DNA of 39,080 bases from Treponema sp. Its GTDB lineage: Bacteria; Spirochaetota; Spirochaetia; Treponematales; Breznakiellaceae. The stretch is taken from the NCBI GenBank assembly GCA_031266775.1, contig JAISAQ010000085.1, forward strand, positions 1-39,080. Direction: 5' to 3'. Under the pieces are notes generated by a model. The model had not been told where the DNA came from. It saw nothing but the letters and a program-made list of their open reading frames with translations, and made no database searches. Positions within the stretch are counted from its first letter, which is position 1. Each line of letters opens with the position of its first letter. Shown here one piece after another: positions 16,467 to 25,723 of this stretch. The translations under genes and the position numbers were made by a program.

Positions 16467-17639
16467 ATGACAAAAACAGTCTGCCTGCACAACGGGACGG
16501 TAATGACCGGTTTTGCCGCCATGGAAGAGTGCGCGGTACTGGTTGAAGACGGCCTTGTTGCCGATGTCTTTTCACAAAAACGTTTCCTGAAACGCCAGTT
16601 CGGCCCCGGCACGGCCGCCATCGACGTTGAGGGGGCCTTTATCGTTCCGGGTTTTATCGACACCCATATCCACGGAACGGGCGGCTGCGGCACCGATGAC
16701 GGCTCGGCCGAATCGGTCATCGAAATGTCGCGCATCCTGACCCGGTACGGCGTTACCGCCTTTAATCCCACCCTCTACCCTTCACAGGCGCCCGAAATGC
16801 TCCGGGCGGCGGCGGCCATTGCCTCCGCCATGGGAAAGGAACAGGGCGCCAGGATCATGGGGCTTCACATGGAAGGCCCCTTTCTTTCACCCCGGAAGCT
16901 GGGAATACAAAAGCCGGAAACCCTGCAGCCTGTGAACCTGGAGTTTATGGAAGAACTGTGGAACGCGGCCGGGGGGCGTATTGTCAACATGACCGTTGCC
17001 CCGGAAATCAAGGGCATGCACGAACTGGCCCTGTACTGCATAAAGAAGGGCATAATCCTCCAGGCCGGCCACACGGACGCCAAATACGAAAACATGCTCG
17101 AAGGCATGCAGGCCGGCATACTCCATTCGACGCACCTCTTCAACGCAATGAGCAAACTGGATCACCGCGACCTCAACGCCGTAGGGGCCATTCTTGTCCA
17201 TCCTGAAATGTCCTGCGAGATCATCGCGGACGGCTGTCATGTGCACCCCGATCTCTTCAAACTGCTTCAGAGGGACAAGCCCATTGATAAAATAGTTCTC
17301 GTTACCGACAGTCTGCGGCCCACGGAACAGGCGGAAGGCCCCTTCTACGCCAACGGCGAGGAAGTTGTTTTTCACGACGGCCTCTTTCACCGCAAGAGCG
17401 ACGATGTTATCGCGGGCTCGGCCTTGACCATGATACGCGGCGTACAAAACCTTGCCGGCTTCGGCTTCAGCCTCGAAGACGCGGTAAAGACCGCGTCCTT
17501 TAACCCGGCCCAGATAATGCGCTACAATAGCCAGGGGGCCATTGTCCCCGGCCGTCTCGCGGATCTTGCCGTGTTTGACCGTGACTTTACGGTCAAGCTT
17601 GTCATGATAGGCGGCCGCATAGTAAGGAATCTTTTTTAG
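16467..17639 (+). CDS. nagA: N-acetylglucosamine-6-phosphate deacetylase
   Basis: A 390-residue amidohydrolase converting GlcNAc-6-phosphate to glucosamine-6-phosphate and acetate. Family motifs are all present: VPGFIDTHIHGTGG at about residues 60-73, MGLHMEGPFLSPRKLG at about 132-147 with the metal-binding Glu, AGHTDAKYENM near 200, STHLFNAMSKLDHRD near 220, IADGCHVHPDLF near 252 and the catalytic Asp in VLVTDSLRP near 276. The stop TAG of this gene overlaps the ribosome binding site of nagB. A TATATT just upstream of the start might be a -10 box of an internal promoter, but no good -35 is seen. Confidence 0.95.
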   Translation: MTKTVCLHNGTVMTGFAAMEECAVLVEDGLVADVFSQKRFLKRQFGPGTAAIDVEGAFIVPGFIDTHIHGTGGCGTDDGSAESVIEMSRILTRYGVTAFNPTLYPSQAPEMLRAAAAIASAMGKEQGARIMGLHMEGPFLSPRKLGIQKPETLQPVNLEFMEELWNAAGGRIVNMTVAPEIKGMHELALYCIKKGIILQAGHTDAKYENMLEGMQAGILHSTHLFNAMSKLDHRDLNAVGAILVHPEMSCEIIADGCHVHPDLFKLLQRDKPIDKIVLVTDSLRPTEQAEGPFYANGEEVVFHDGLFHRKSDDVIAGSALTMIRGVQNLAGFGFSLEDAVKTASFNPAQIMRYNSQGAIVPGRLADLAVFDRDFTVKLVMIGGRIVRNLF

Positions 17640-17647
17640 GAGGAATC

Positions 17648-18436
17648 GTGCGCGTCGTCATTCTTGATAACTATGAAGAGGTGAGCCGGTGGGCGGCCCT
17701 GCATATTGCCAAACGGATACGGGAATCAGGGCCACAAGCGGCAAAACCATTTGTGCTGGGCCTTCCCACAGGCTCCACCCCGCTTGGAACCTACCGCGAA
17801 CTGATACGGCTCTGCGGTGAAAAAAAGGTTTCCTTTAAAAACGTTGTTACCTTTAACATGGACGAATATCTGGGGCTTGGGGAAGATCAGCCGGAGAGCT
17901 ACCGGCGTTTCATGATGGACAACTTCTTCAATCATGTCGACATGGACAAAAAGAACATACACACGCTTAACGGCCTTGCCCCGGACAGCGGGGCGGAATG
18001 CCTGGCCTACGAGGAGGCGATACGGGCGTCAGGCGGCATAGAACTGTTTTTGGGCGGCATGGGAAGCGACGGACACCTGGCCTTTAACGAACCGGGGTCT
18101 TCGCTCAGCTCGCGCACCAGGGTAAAGACGCTTGCCGGGGAAACCCGCATTGCCAACGCGCGTTTTTTCGGCGGCGATCCCCGGCGGGTGCCTGCCACCG
18201 CCCTTACTGTCGGGGTAGGCACGGTGATGGACGCGCGGGAAGTCCTTATCCTCGTAAGCGGCTATCAAAAGGCCCGCGCCCTCCGCGCGGTAGTGGAAGA
18301 AGGGATAAATCACATGTGGACGCTCTCCTGCCTCCAGATGCATCAATGCGCGATCATCGTCTGTGACAGGGAAGCCACCGACGAATTAAAGGTCCGCACG
18401 GTGCGGTACTTCATGGACATTGAAAAACGGCCGTAG
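17648..18436 (+). CDS. nagB: Glucosamine-6-phosphate deaminase
   Basis: A 262-residue enzyme that isomerises and deaminates glucosamine-6-phosphate to fructose-6-phosphate and ammonia, feeding glycolysis. It starts with GTG at 17648, preceded by AGGAGG that overlaps the nagA stop, so the pair is coupled. Conserved sites are LGLPTGSTPLGTYREL (phosphate binding), TFNMDEYLGL with the catalytic Asp, and LGGMGSDGHLAFNEPGSS with the catalytic His. The Lys/Arg-rich allosteric features of the E. coli enzyme cannot be judged by eye. The length fits the family (about 260 residues). Confidence 0.95.
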   Translation: MRVVILDNYEEVSRWAALHIAKRIRESGPQAAKPFVLGLPTGSTPLGTYRELIRLCGEKKVSFKNVVTFNMDEYLGLGEDQPESYRRFMMDNFFNHVDMDKKNIHTLNGLAPDSGAECLAYEEAIRASGGIELFLGGMGSDGHLAFNEPGSSLSSRTRVKTLAGETRIANARFFGGDPRRVPATALTVGVGTVMDAREVLILVSGYQKARALRAVVEEGINHMWTLSCLQMHQCAIIVCDREATDELKVRTVRYFMDIEKRP

Positions 18437-18454
18437 CGCCGGCCGCAGCGGTAT

Positions 18455-19621
18455 ATGACGCGAAAAAACGCGGCCGTCCGGTTTCCGGCGCGGGGCCTTG
18501 CGGGACCCGTGCTTGTAATGTTATTGCTCCAGGCAATTCCCGGTTTTCTTGCCGCGGAAGACAGGAACGCCGCCGGGGAAACGCCGGCCGACGCGGCCCT
18601 TGCCGCCTATTCGGACCCTTCGCGCATCTGGGGAAACGGCGCGGAGCGCGTCATTGAGGAAGCCTACAGGCTCTGTTTCAGGACAAGGATCATAGGCGGC
18701 AGGGTAATGAACCTCCGCATGCCCTTCGCCCAAAACAACGAAAGGGACATCCTGCTTGACGAAGGCTGGGAATTCCTCCGGGGCGGCAAGGGAAACCCCG
18801 AATTCCTCTGGCCTGTCATTGAGGGTATCATTGACTCAAAGGAATTCGGGGCGTATACCGAAGCCCTTTCCGACGGCAGGGAAAAAGTGATCGTCTTCGA
18901 CATTCCCGGCCAGAGCTGGTCGGCGACGCGGGATCTTTTTGAACTTGCCAGGATGAAGGCCGGTTCCTACCGCGGGCTTCCCCACAGGCCCTATGTGCTG
19001 GTCCCGGGCAGGGGACCCGAAGAATCCGATGTGTACAATTACCTTTACTGCGTGGGCCTTGCCGGAATGGACTGTTCAGGCTTTGTCTGGCATGTTCTTT
19101 CGGGGGTGGCAAGGGAAGGCGGGCTTGATCTGGGCAGCGCCCTGCGCCGCGCCCTTGGCGTCAGGCGCGGGGGAGATCCGTCCTGGTACGCGGGAACCGC
19201 GTTCTTCGATTCGGGAAGTTCCCAGATCCTCGCGGTGCGTGACGAAATACGCGGCTTAAGGCCGGCGGACATTATCCTCTTCCGGGGGTATGACGGAGCA
19301 GTATCCCATTCGGCGATCATACAGTCGGTGGACATGAAAGGGGGCGTAATACGGTACCTCCAGTGTACCGACGAGGCCCCGCTTGCCGAACGCGGCGTTC
19401 ACGAATCCTTCATTTACTTCGATCCGCAAAAGCCGGCCCAAAGCCTCTGGGACCCCGAGCTCAGGTGGACGCAGAAACGGTACGCGCCCTTCCCCGGCGA
19501 AAAAGCCAGCCCCTTTTCGGACGACGGCGAACGCTACCGGGCCTTTCCCGAACTGGGGGGCGGCCGCGTCGTGCGGCTGCGGGCCCTTGTTCCGGTAATT
19601 GAAAGGCTCTCCCGCCGCTGA
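18455..19621 (+). CDS. Secreted NlpC/P60-like cysteine peptidase candidate
   Basis: A 388-residue protein beginning 18 bases after nagB. The N-terminus has a basic stretch and then a hydrophobic core (GPVLVMLLLQAIPGFLAAED), a signal peptide with a likely cleavage after AxA. Mature residues up to about 190 match no domain I recognise. GLAGMDCSGFVWHVLSG at about residues 204-220 is the catalytic-Cys motif of NlpC/P60-like folds, and LRPADIILFRGYDGAVSHSAII at about 268-289 carries the catalytic His. Such enzymes cut peptide bonds in peptidoglycan. It may remodel the wall, possibly alongside release of amino sugars by the upstream genes; that link is speculative. No good ribosome binding site is visible. 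Confidence 0.72.
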   Translation: MTRKNAAVRFPARGLAGPVLVMLLLQAIPGFLAAEDRNAAGETPADAALAAYSDPSRIWGNGAERVIEEAYRLCFRTRIIGGRVMNLRMPFAQNNERDILLDEGWEFLRGGKGNPEFLWPVIEGIIDSKEFGAYTEALSDGREKVIVFDIPGQSWSATRDLFELARMKAGSYRGLPHRPYVLVPGRGPEESDVYNYLYCVGLAGMDCSGFVWHVLSGVAREGGLDLGSALRRALGVRRGGDPSWYAGTAFFDSGSSQILAVRDEIRGLRPADIILFRGYDGAVSHSAIIQSVDMKGGVIRYLQCTDEAPLAERGVHESFIYFDPQKPAQSLWDPELRWTQKRYAPFPGEKASPFSDDGERYRAFPELGGGRVVRLRALVPVIERLSRR

Positions 19622-19672
19622 ACGGCAGGGCGGAAAACCGCACGGCAGCGGCGCGGGACATTTCGCCCCTTC

Positions 19673-20527
<855 letters not shown>

Positions 20528-20551
20528 TCACAAAAAAATTAGGAAAGCTCA

Positions 20552-20576
20552 GGAAACTCCGGTTTCCGGGAGTTCC
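20552..20576 (-). promoter_or_regulatory. Hairpin between the NifK-like and NifH-like genes
   Basis: GGAAACTCC (20552-20560) and GGAGTTCC (20569-20576) pair with one bulge around an inner GG-TTT-CC loop. On the minus strand a run of seven T follows about 14 bases later (20532-20538). That distance is long for a terminator. It may be an attenuator or an mRNA-processing hairpin that sets the ratio of reductase to catalytic subunits. Confidence 0.5.
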
Positions 20577-20578
20577 CT

Positions 20579-21883
20579 CTACAGGGCCAGCCGCTCGCGC
20601 GCCTCGGTGTACATATCCTCAAGAAACTTGAGGCCGCCTGAGTAACCGGCGACATGCCCGTTTATTACCATGCGGGAAACCATGGGATACGAAACATTGA
20701 CAAAAATACCGTTTATCTCCTGGGCAAGGTTTTTTTCCCAGCTGGAACCGATTACAAGCGGATTACCGCCTGTAACAGCGTCCCTGACGTTCCGGTATAT
20801 TTCATCGCCGTCTGTACTGAACACAATGTCCGCCGTAATGCCGTAATTAAGATCCCGGAATTCCCCCTCAAGGGACTTCCGGTACGCCGCCGGCGTGTCG
20901 TCGGTAATAAACTGGACCACAGGGAACATCCCCAGATCGTTTACAAGGAATTTGGTAAACGCCAGGGCGTAATGGGCGTCCGCCACGGTGATAAAACGCT
21001 TTGATATTACCCGCTGTTCCAGAAAAATATCGGAGTAGCGTTCTATGTAATAATAATATTCATCTTCATGGGACGAGATGACTTTTTCGCAAAGCGCTTT
21101 ACCGGCGCCGGCTTTTTCCGCCAGCGCCCGCAGAAAACGGGATGTTTCAAACGCGCCGACAGGAAGCACCGGGTAGTGCATGCAGGGCGTGCCGTATTTT
21201 TTTTCAAGAAAGCGGACGCTTTCAAGGCCGGCCCAGGGGCCGATGAGCAGATTAAGCTGGGCGTCCGGAATCCGGTCTATGTTGGAAAGCCCCCGGCCAT
21301 GGCCGAATATGGTGTTGGGGGTAAGCCCTATTTCAGCCGCCAGGGATTCTATCTCCCGCAGATTGCCGAGCCAGAACGCGTCCTGCATGGGGGGCGCGGA
21401 AAAAATATTGAGGAGGCCCCTTTCCACCGAAGCTTTTCTGCAAGGGAGATACTGATCGAATATGGCCTTTAGTATCCAGTCGTGGCCCAGGTAATTATTG
21501 CCCTTGAAACCGGGGGTATTGGCGAATATGACTTTTTTTTCGGCGCCGGCGAATTCCCCGGCAACTTCACCCACGTCGTCGCCGATAATTTCCGAAGTAC
21601 AGCCTGTAAGCACCACAAAAAGATCGGCGTCTATGATCTTGAGCGCGTTTTCTATGGTTGACCGCAGCTTGTCCGAGCCGCCGAACACCACTTCTTTCTC
21701 GCCTATGCTGGTACATGGAAAAATATTGGGCGAATACATGCCGGAGGTACCGTTGTTGTTGTTGAGTTTGGCGCCGCAGCCCGGCCCGGAATGCAAAACC
21801 GGTATCGCCCCTGGTATGGCGTGTACGGTCTGCATGGCCGCAAGGGCGCATTTATACCGCGGCTGGTACAGTACCTTTGCCAT
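20579..21883 (-). CDS. NifK-like nitrogenase beta-subunit homologue
   Basis: A 434-residue protein of the NifD/K/E/N family, shorter at the N-terminus than true NifK (about 520). P-cluster-type cysteines are in place: Cys12 in PRYKCALAAMQ, Cys36 in HSGPGCGAKLN and Cys95 in VVLTGCTSEIIGDD, matching the pattern around NifK Cys70, 95 and 153. VVFGGSDKLRSTIENA near residues 65-80 is also typical. It overlaps the stop of the NifD-like gene by one base (TAATG), and a GGAGG sits upstream. It should form an alpha2-beta2 complex with the NifD-like subunit. The role is reduction of an unknown substrate. Confidence 0.88.
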   Translation of the reverse strand: MAKVLYQPRYKCALAAMQTVHAIPGAIPVLHSGPGCGAKLNNNNGTSGMYSPNIFPCTSIGEKEVVFGGSDKLRSTIENALKIIDADLFVVLTGCTSEIIGDDVGEVAGEFAGAEKKVIFANTPGFKGNNYLGHDWILKAIFDQYLPCRKASVERGLLNIFSAPPMQDAFWLGNLREIESLAAEIGLTPNTIFGHGRGLSNIDRIPDAQLNLLIGPWAGLESVRFLEKKYGTPCMHYPVLPVGAFETSRFLRALAEKAGAGKALCEKVISSHEDEYYYYIERYSDIFLEQRVISKRFITVADAHYALAFTKFLVNDLGMFPVVQFITDDTPAAYRKSLEGEFRDLNYGITADIVFSTDGDEIYRNVRDAVTGGNPLVIGSSWEKNLAQEINGIFVNVSYPMVSRMVINGHVAGYSGGLKFLEDMYTEARERLAL

Positions 21884-23355
21884 TAACGGCCCCCCTCCAG
21901 CAGCATCGCGTCGCTGGCGTTTTTATACCACCAGTCCGTATACGGCAGGCGGACCCGCGCGGCAAGATTTTTTTCAAAGCTGCGGTTTTTGATCGAGTCA
22001 ACAATATACTGGGCGAAATTCAGCGTGCCCCGGTAGCCGAAGGCCATGTATTCATCGGCAAAATACACGGCGGTAATACCCTGCTTGATGGCCCACACGG
22101 TGCTGCCCGGATGCCGGGAAAAGTAGAGATCCGGCCTGTGCGTGTTCAGTATGTTGAGCAGCTCGTAGTTCTGCATGTCGGCGACCGAAAGGCCGATGTC
22201 GTTTGGCGCGTGTTCCTTAAGGTATTCCAGCGCGGGGGGATTCTGGCCGTTGTCGTATTTATAATCAAAATGCCAGGCGGCGGCCCATACCGTCCGTATC
22301 CCCAGCTCCTGCAGCACCCGGCTGACTTCGTATGTATAACCGGGCCCCATGCCTATAACCGCGGTGCGGCCTTCAAGTTCTTTTTTAAGCGCCTGTATTT
22401 TGGGAAGGTACTCGTCCCGTTCCCGCCTGAGGTACGCTTCCGCCTCCGCCTCCCTGCCTATAGTCTCGCCGATTTTACGGAGCCATGTTTCAAATCCGGC
22501 TATCCCCGAAAAATTGATTGTCCTGATATAGGGCACGCCGTACAGCTCTTCAAGCCCGTTGCCAAGGTACGTGCCCAGGGTACCGCACACGCATACTGTG
22601 GCAAGCGATTCGGAAAGATGCTCAAGCTCCTGGACGGAGGAATTCATATAGAGGAACTGTGGCTTTACCCCGAAGCCGGCAAAAATTTCGGTTATCTGGG
22701 GGCGGTGGCTTTCATAAAAATTTTTAAAGTTGATCACGGGGCGTTTTTCCTTTGGAGGCTTTACGATTCCCCGCAGTACGGCGTGATCGGCCACATCAAA
22801 GCCAGAGGCCCATATCCGCGACTTAAAGCCTTCGCAGTGTACGCTTTCCACCGGAATGCCAAGCTCTTCCCGGAGTTCGCCGGCAAGACTGTCGATGTCT
22901 TCGCCTATGACGCCGGAAACGCAGGAACTGGCAAGGAAAAGCGCTCTTGGGCGGTGGGTGTTAAATGTTTCAAGGGCGATTTTTCTCAAGGGTTCAATCG
23001 CGCCAAAGACCGTATCGTTTTCATCAAGATCGGTGCCGACAAGAACAGAGCGGTTGGTCCGGCCTATGCGCGCGGCAATCTGCCGGGACAGAACGGCGGA
23101 CCCGGCGGCGCCGGCGCAGCAGCCGGAAGGGGCGTGGTAGATTACGGCGATATCCCGGATATCAAGGAGCTGATCAATGGCGCACATGGAAAGACACATG
23201 CTCGACTGGCTGAAGCAGCGTTCCCGGTTTTTTACTCCGCCGCACGCAGAACGTCCGGCCAAATCGCTTACACAGCCGTGATAGCCTGTAATCGAACCTA
23301 AACGCGCCTCCCTGACATTGGAAGACGGCTTTGAAAGCAATGTAGTGTAATTCAT
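21883..23355 (-). CDS. NifD-like nitrogenase alpha-subunit homologue
   Basis: 490 residues with the start at 23355; an ATG directly before it (23358) is too close to the AGAAGG element. The gene begins 10 bases after the ABC ATPase stop. P-cluster-type cysteines are Cys54/58 (CLSMC), Cys79/80 (SGCC) and Cys145 in ASSCVSGVIGEDI. ESVHCEGFKSR matches the NifD CEGF motif. Cys257 in VCVCGTLGTYLGNGLEELYG aligns by eye with the cofactor ligand NifD Cys275. At the position of NifD His442 (GITAVYFADEYMAFGYRG, about 426-443) there is no His. So it probably binds a large Fe-S cofactor in a different way from nitrogenase. Best candidates are methylthio-alkane reductase-like or uncharacterised group IV/VI enzymes. 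Confidence 0.87.
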   Translation of the reverse strand: MNYTTLLSKPSSNVREARLGSITGYHGCVSDLAGRSACGGVKNRERCFSQSSMCLSMCAIDQLLDIRDIAVIYHAPSGCCAGAAGSAVLSRQIAARIGRTNRSVLVGTDLDENDTVFGAIEPLRKIALETFNTHRPRALFLASSCVSGVIGEDIDSLAGELREELGIPVESVHCEGFKSRIWASGFDVADHAVLRGIVKPPKEKRPVINFKNFYESHRPQITEIFAGFGVKPQFLYMNSSVQELEHLSESLATVCVCGTLGTYLGNGLEELYGVPYIRTINFSGIAGFETWLRKIGETIGREAEAEAYLRRERDEYLPKIQALKKELEGRTAVIGMGPGYTYEVSRVLQELGIRTVWAAAWHFDYKYDNGQNPPALEYLKEHAPNDIGLSVADMQNYELLNILNTHRPDLYFSRHPGSTVWAIKQGITAVYFADEYMAFGYRGTLNFAQYIVDSIKNRSFEKNLAARVRLPYTDWWYKNASDAMLLEGGR

Positions 23356-23365
23356 CATAATCCTT

Positions 23366-24124
23366 CTATAAATAGTATTCGGGGGCGCGCTTGAAATTAA
23401 AACGCGACACAAACTGTTTTACGCGATCCTCCCGTGGCCTGTCAAAAATTTCCGGCGGGGAACCTTCCGCCAGAATTTCCCCCTTGTCAAGAAACACGAC
23501 GCGGTCCGATATTTCATAGGCAAACTGCATCTCGTGGGTAACAATGGCCATTGTGGCGCCTTCGCGGGCAAGATCCTTGATAAGGGCAAGAATGTCGTCA
23601 ACCATTTCAGGATCAAGGGAAGATGTAGGTTCGTCAAACAAAATTACCTCCGGGTTAAGCGCAACGGCGCGGGCTATGCCCACACGCTGCTGCTGACCCC
23701 CGGAAAGCTCGCGCGGCTTTGAGTCAAGTTTTGAAGCAAGCCCCACTTTGGAAAGCACTTTTACCGCCGCCTCCTTTGCCGCCGGCCTTTCCATTTTTCT
23801 TGCGATAACAAGACCCTCCATGACATTTTCCAGGGCGGTCATGTTCGAGAACAGCGCGTAATTTTGAAACACCATCGCCGTTTTGCGCCGCATCGCTATT
23901 TTTTCTTTTTTGCGGATCCGTGAAAAATCGGCATGGAGACCGCCTATCCGTATGGTGCCCGAATCGGCGTTTTCCAGAAAATTGATGCAGCGCAGCAGCG
24001 TGGTCTTGCCGGAACCGGACGGCCCGATAACCGACACCACGTCTCCTTCGCGCACAAAAAAATCAAAGCCTTTAAGCACCTGGTCCGCTCCAAATGACTT
24101 GGTAATGTTTCTGATCTCAAGCAA
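23366..24124 (-). CDS. Polar amino-acid-type ABC transporter ATPase
   Basis: A 252-residue ATPase of the GlnQ/HisP type. Walker A is GPSGSGKTT at about residues 34-42, the Q-loop MVFQNYALF near 83-91, the signature LSGGQQQRVGIARA near 140-153, Walker B VILFDEPTSSLD near 160-171, and the switch His in VTHEM near 195. The likely start is TTG at 24124 with AAAGGAG 9 bases upstream. It powers the importer formed by the two permeases and the binding protein of this operon, and it ends only 10 bases before the NifD-like start, so transporter and reductase are probably made from one mRNA. Confidence 0.93.
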   Translation of the reverse strand: MLEIRNITKSFGADQVLKGFDFFVREGDVVSVIGPSGSGKTTLLRCINFLENADSGTIRIGGLHADFSRIRKKEKIAMRRKTAMVFQNYALFSNMTALENVMEGLVIARKMERPAAKEAAVKVLSKVGLASKLDSKPRELSGGQQQRVGIARAVALNPEVILFDEPTSSLDPEMVDDILALIKDLAREGATMAIVTHEMQFAYEISDRVVFLDKGEILAEGSPPEIFDRPREDRVKQFVSRFNFKRAPEYYL

Positions 24125-24154
24125 CTCAATTGTCTCCTTTGGGGGAAATCGTAC

Positions 24155-24185
24155 TTGTTTAGCAACCCGGTTGGTTGCTAAACAA
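24155..24185. repeat. Perfect 13-bp inverted repeat at the permease/ATPase junction
   Basis: TTGTTTAGCAACC (24155-24167) and its complement (24173-24185) flank a 5-base centre. The stop codon of the permease (24178-24180) lies inside the right arm. There is no T-run. It may be an mRNA-stabilising hairpin or one more member of the intergenic palindromes seen at 1317 and 14335, which share the TGTTTA/AACC arm pattern. Confidence 0.65.
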
Positions 24186-24837
24186 CTCTATTGTACCTGA
24201 ACCGCTTTTCAACGATCAAAAAGATCCTTTCCACGACAATAAAAATCGCCCAGAAAATCAGCGCCGCCGCGACATAACATTCGAGGTAGCGGTAGTTGAT
24301 TGTCGCGGCGCCGAGCGCGGTATTGAGAATATCGCGCAGGCCTATCAGCACGGCGACAGGAAGCGCCTTGATGGCGTGGATCACTACGCCGCTGGCGACA
24401 GGAACGCATACCGGCACCGTCTGGGGCAGTACAACGCGGAAAAAGACAGCCGCTTCCCCGTGCCCGATTGAACGCGCGGCGTCGAACTGGCTTTTGTCAA
24501 TGGATTCAAGGGCTCCCCGGAACATTTCCGACGACTCCGTGCCCGCCGAAACGGTAATGCCGATAAGCGCTATAAGGGCGGCCGGAAAACTCCGCTCCTG
24601 CGCAAGCAGCACAAAAAGAATAAAATAAACCAGAATCTCAGGGAGAGCCTTCGTAACCGTTATCCATACCGCCGCGGCGGTATGGATAACCGGCACGCGG
24701 TAAAAGCGTACAAGCGCGACAGGAAGGCCAAGAACCATTCCCGCCGCCACCGCGGAAAAGGCGATACAAAGCGAGTACGGAATGGCCGTACCCGCTTCGG
24801 CCATTGCCTTGAACATGAACACAAGGTCAAAGTCCAT
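24178..24837 (-). CDS. Polar amino-acid-type ABC transporter permease
   Basis: I choose the ATG at 24837, which has AAAGGG 5 bases upstream; a further ATG at 24861 lies inside the preceding gene. The 219-residue product has about five hydrophobic segments and the HisM/GlnP-type loop EMFRGALESIDKSQFDAARSIG at about residues 106-127, followed by VVLPQTVP. It probably forms a heterodimer with the other permease of the operon (25818-26558). The stop lies in a perfect inverted repeat before the ATPase gene. Confidence 0.9.
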   Translation of the reverse strand: MDFDLVFMFKAMAEAGTAIPYSLCIAFSAVAAGMVLGLPVALVRFYRVPVIHTAAAVWITVTKALPEILVYFILFVLLAQERSFPAALIALIGITVSAGTESSEMFRGALESIDKSQFDAARSIGHGEAAVFFRVVLPQTVPVCVPVASGVVIHAIKALPVAVLIGLRDILNTALGAATINYRYLECYVAAALIFWAIFIVVERIFLIVEKRFRYNRVV

Positions 24838-24847
24838 TGAAAACCCT

Positions 24848-25702
24848 TTACAAACTGTCAAGATACGCGGTCAACACCCGCTCTTTTATGCTTTCCAGCG
24901 TGCCGTCCGCCTTCATGTCACGCAGCGAACTGTCAAAGGCGTTCCGTAGGACGCTTGAGTCTTTTTTGAAAAGGAAGTACGCCTTTGAATAGATAAGAGG
25001 TTCCTTTGAGGCGATCTTGCAGTTAAGCCCCGGCATTTTGGCGTTGGTAAAATCCATTTCAAATTCGGTCAGAAGCTGGGCGGCTGTTGTTCCGTTCGCC
25101 ATGTTAACGTTCCGCACATAGTCTTCCTCAAAGGCGGTATAGTAAAGCTGCCGATCCGCCGGATGATTCTGGTTCCACGTTATCAGAAACGCTTCGTAGT
25201 TGGACCCTGTCGAAGTGGCAAGAACCGCGCCGGGATTACCAGCCAGCTCTTCCAGCGAGGTAACATGCGCCCAGGGACCGTCGGCCTTCACGACAAGATA
25301 GCTGTCGTAGTCGTTGTAGCCTTCTTCGCCGTACAGGTATGTCCTGCGCCGTTCGGGGTTTTCCTCAAACTCGTGGGCGCCCACATCGATCTTGCCTGAG
25401 GCCAGGGAAACCAGTACGTTTTTGAAGTCGAAAACCTCAAACTCAAACGTGTACTGGGGAAGCCGCCTTCCTATTTCCTTTACAACCTCAATGTCAAAAC
25501 CGGCGAGGTTCCCCTCCGCGTCCCTGTAGCAGAAGGGTTCATAGTCCTGTCCCGTACCAATGATGATCTTTTCGTTTTTCTTCGCGCAGGAAAATACCAG
25601 CGCGGCCAGGAACATGACATATGCCGCTTTCACAAAAATTTTTTTCATGCTAAAAAGTTTTTTAATGATGAAAACTTTTTTCATGATGAAAGTTTCTTTC
25701 AT
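24848..25702 (-). CDS. Family 3 solute-binding lipoprotein of the nif-like operon
   Basis: A 284-residue protein; the ATG at 25702 has AAAAGGAG 6 bases upstream. Its signal peptide is unusual: four 6-residue units (MKETFI, MKKVFI, IKKLFS, MKKIFV) precede the hydrophobic core VMFLAALVFSC, with Cys39 as the lipid anchor. The mature part is a PF00497-type binding protein: IIIGTGQDYEPFCYRDAEGN, AGFDIEVVKEIGRRL, FDFKNVLVSLASGKIDVG and ATSTGSNYEAFL. Such proteins bind amino acids, cystine, opines or small sulfur or amine compounds. Because the same operon encodes a nitrogenase-like reductase, the solute may be that enzyme's substrate. Confidence 0.92.
   Translation of the reverse strand: MKETFIMKKVFIIKKLFSMKKIFVKAAYVMFLAALVFSCAKKNEKIIIGTGQDYEPFCYRDAEGNLAGFDIEVVKEIGRRLPQYTFEFEVFDFKNVLVSLASGKIDVGAHEFEENPERRRTYLYGEEGYNDYDSYLVVKADGPWAHVTSLEELAGNPGAVLATSTGSNYEAFLITWNQNHPADRQLYYTAFEEDYVRNVNMANGTTAAQLLTEFEMDFTNAKMPGLNCKIASKEPLIYSKAYFLFKKDSSVLRNAFDSSLRDMKADGTLESIKERVLTAYLDSL
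25631..25702 (-). repeat. Four tandem 18-bp units encoding the signal-peptide n-region
   Basis: On the minus strand, 25702-25685, 25684-25667, 25666-25649 and 25648-25631 are versions of one 18-base unit of the form ATGAAARAARYTTTYRTC. Three of the four begin with ATG. The repeat stays in frame, so gain or loss of units would lengthen or shorten the n-region of the lipoprotein signal without breaking the gene. Confidence 0.75.
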
Positions 25703-25723
25703 ACTAATCTCCTTTTAATTCAA

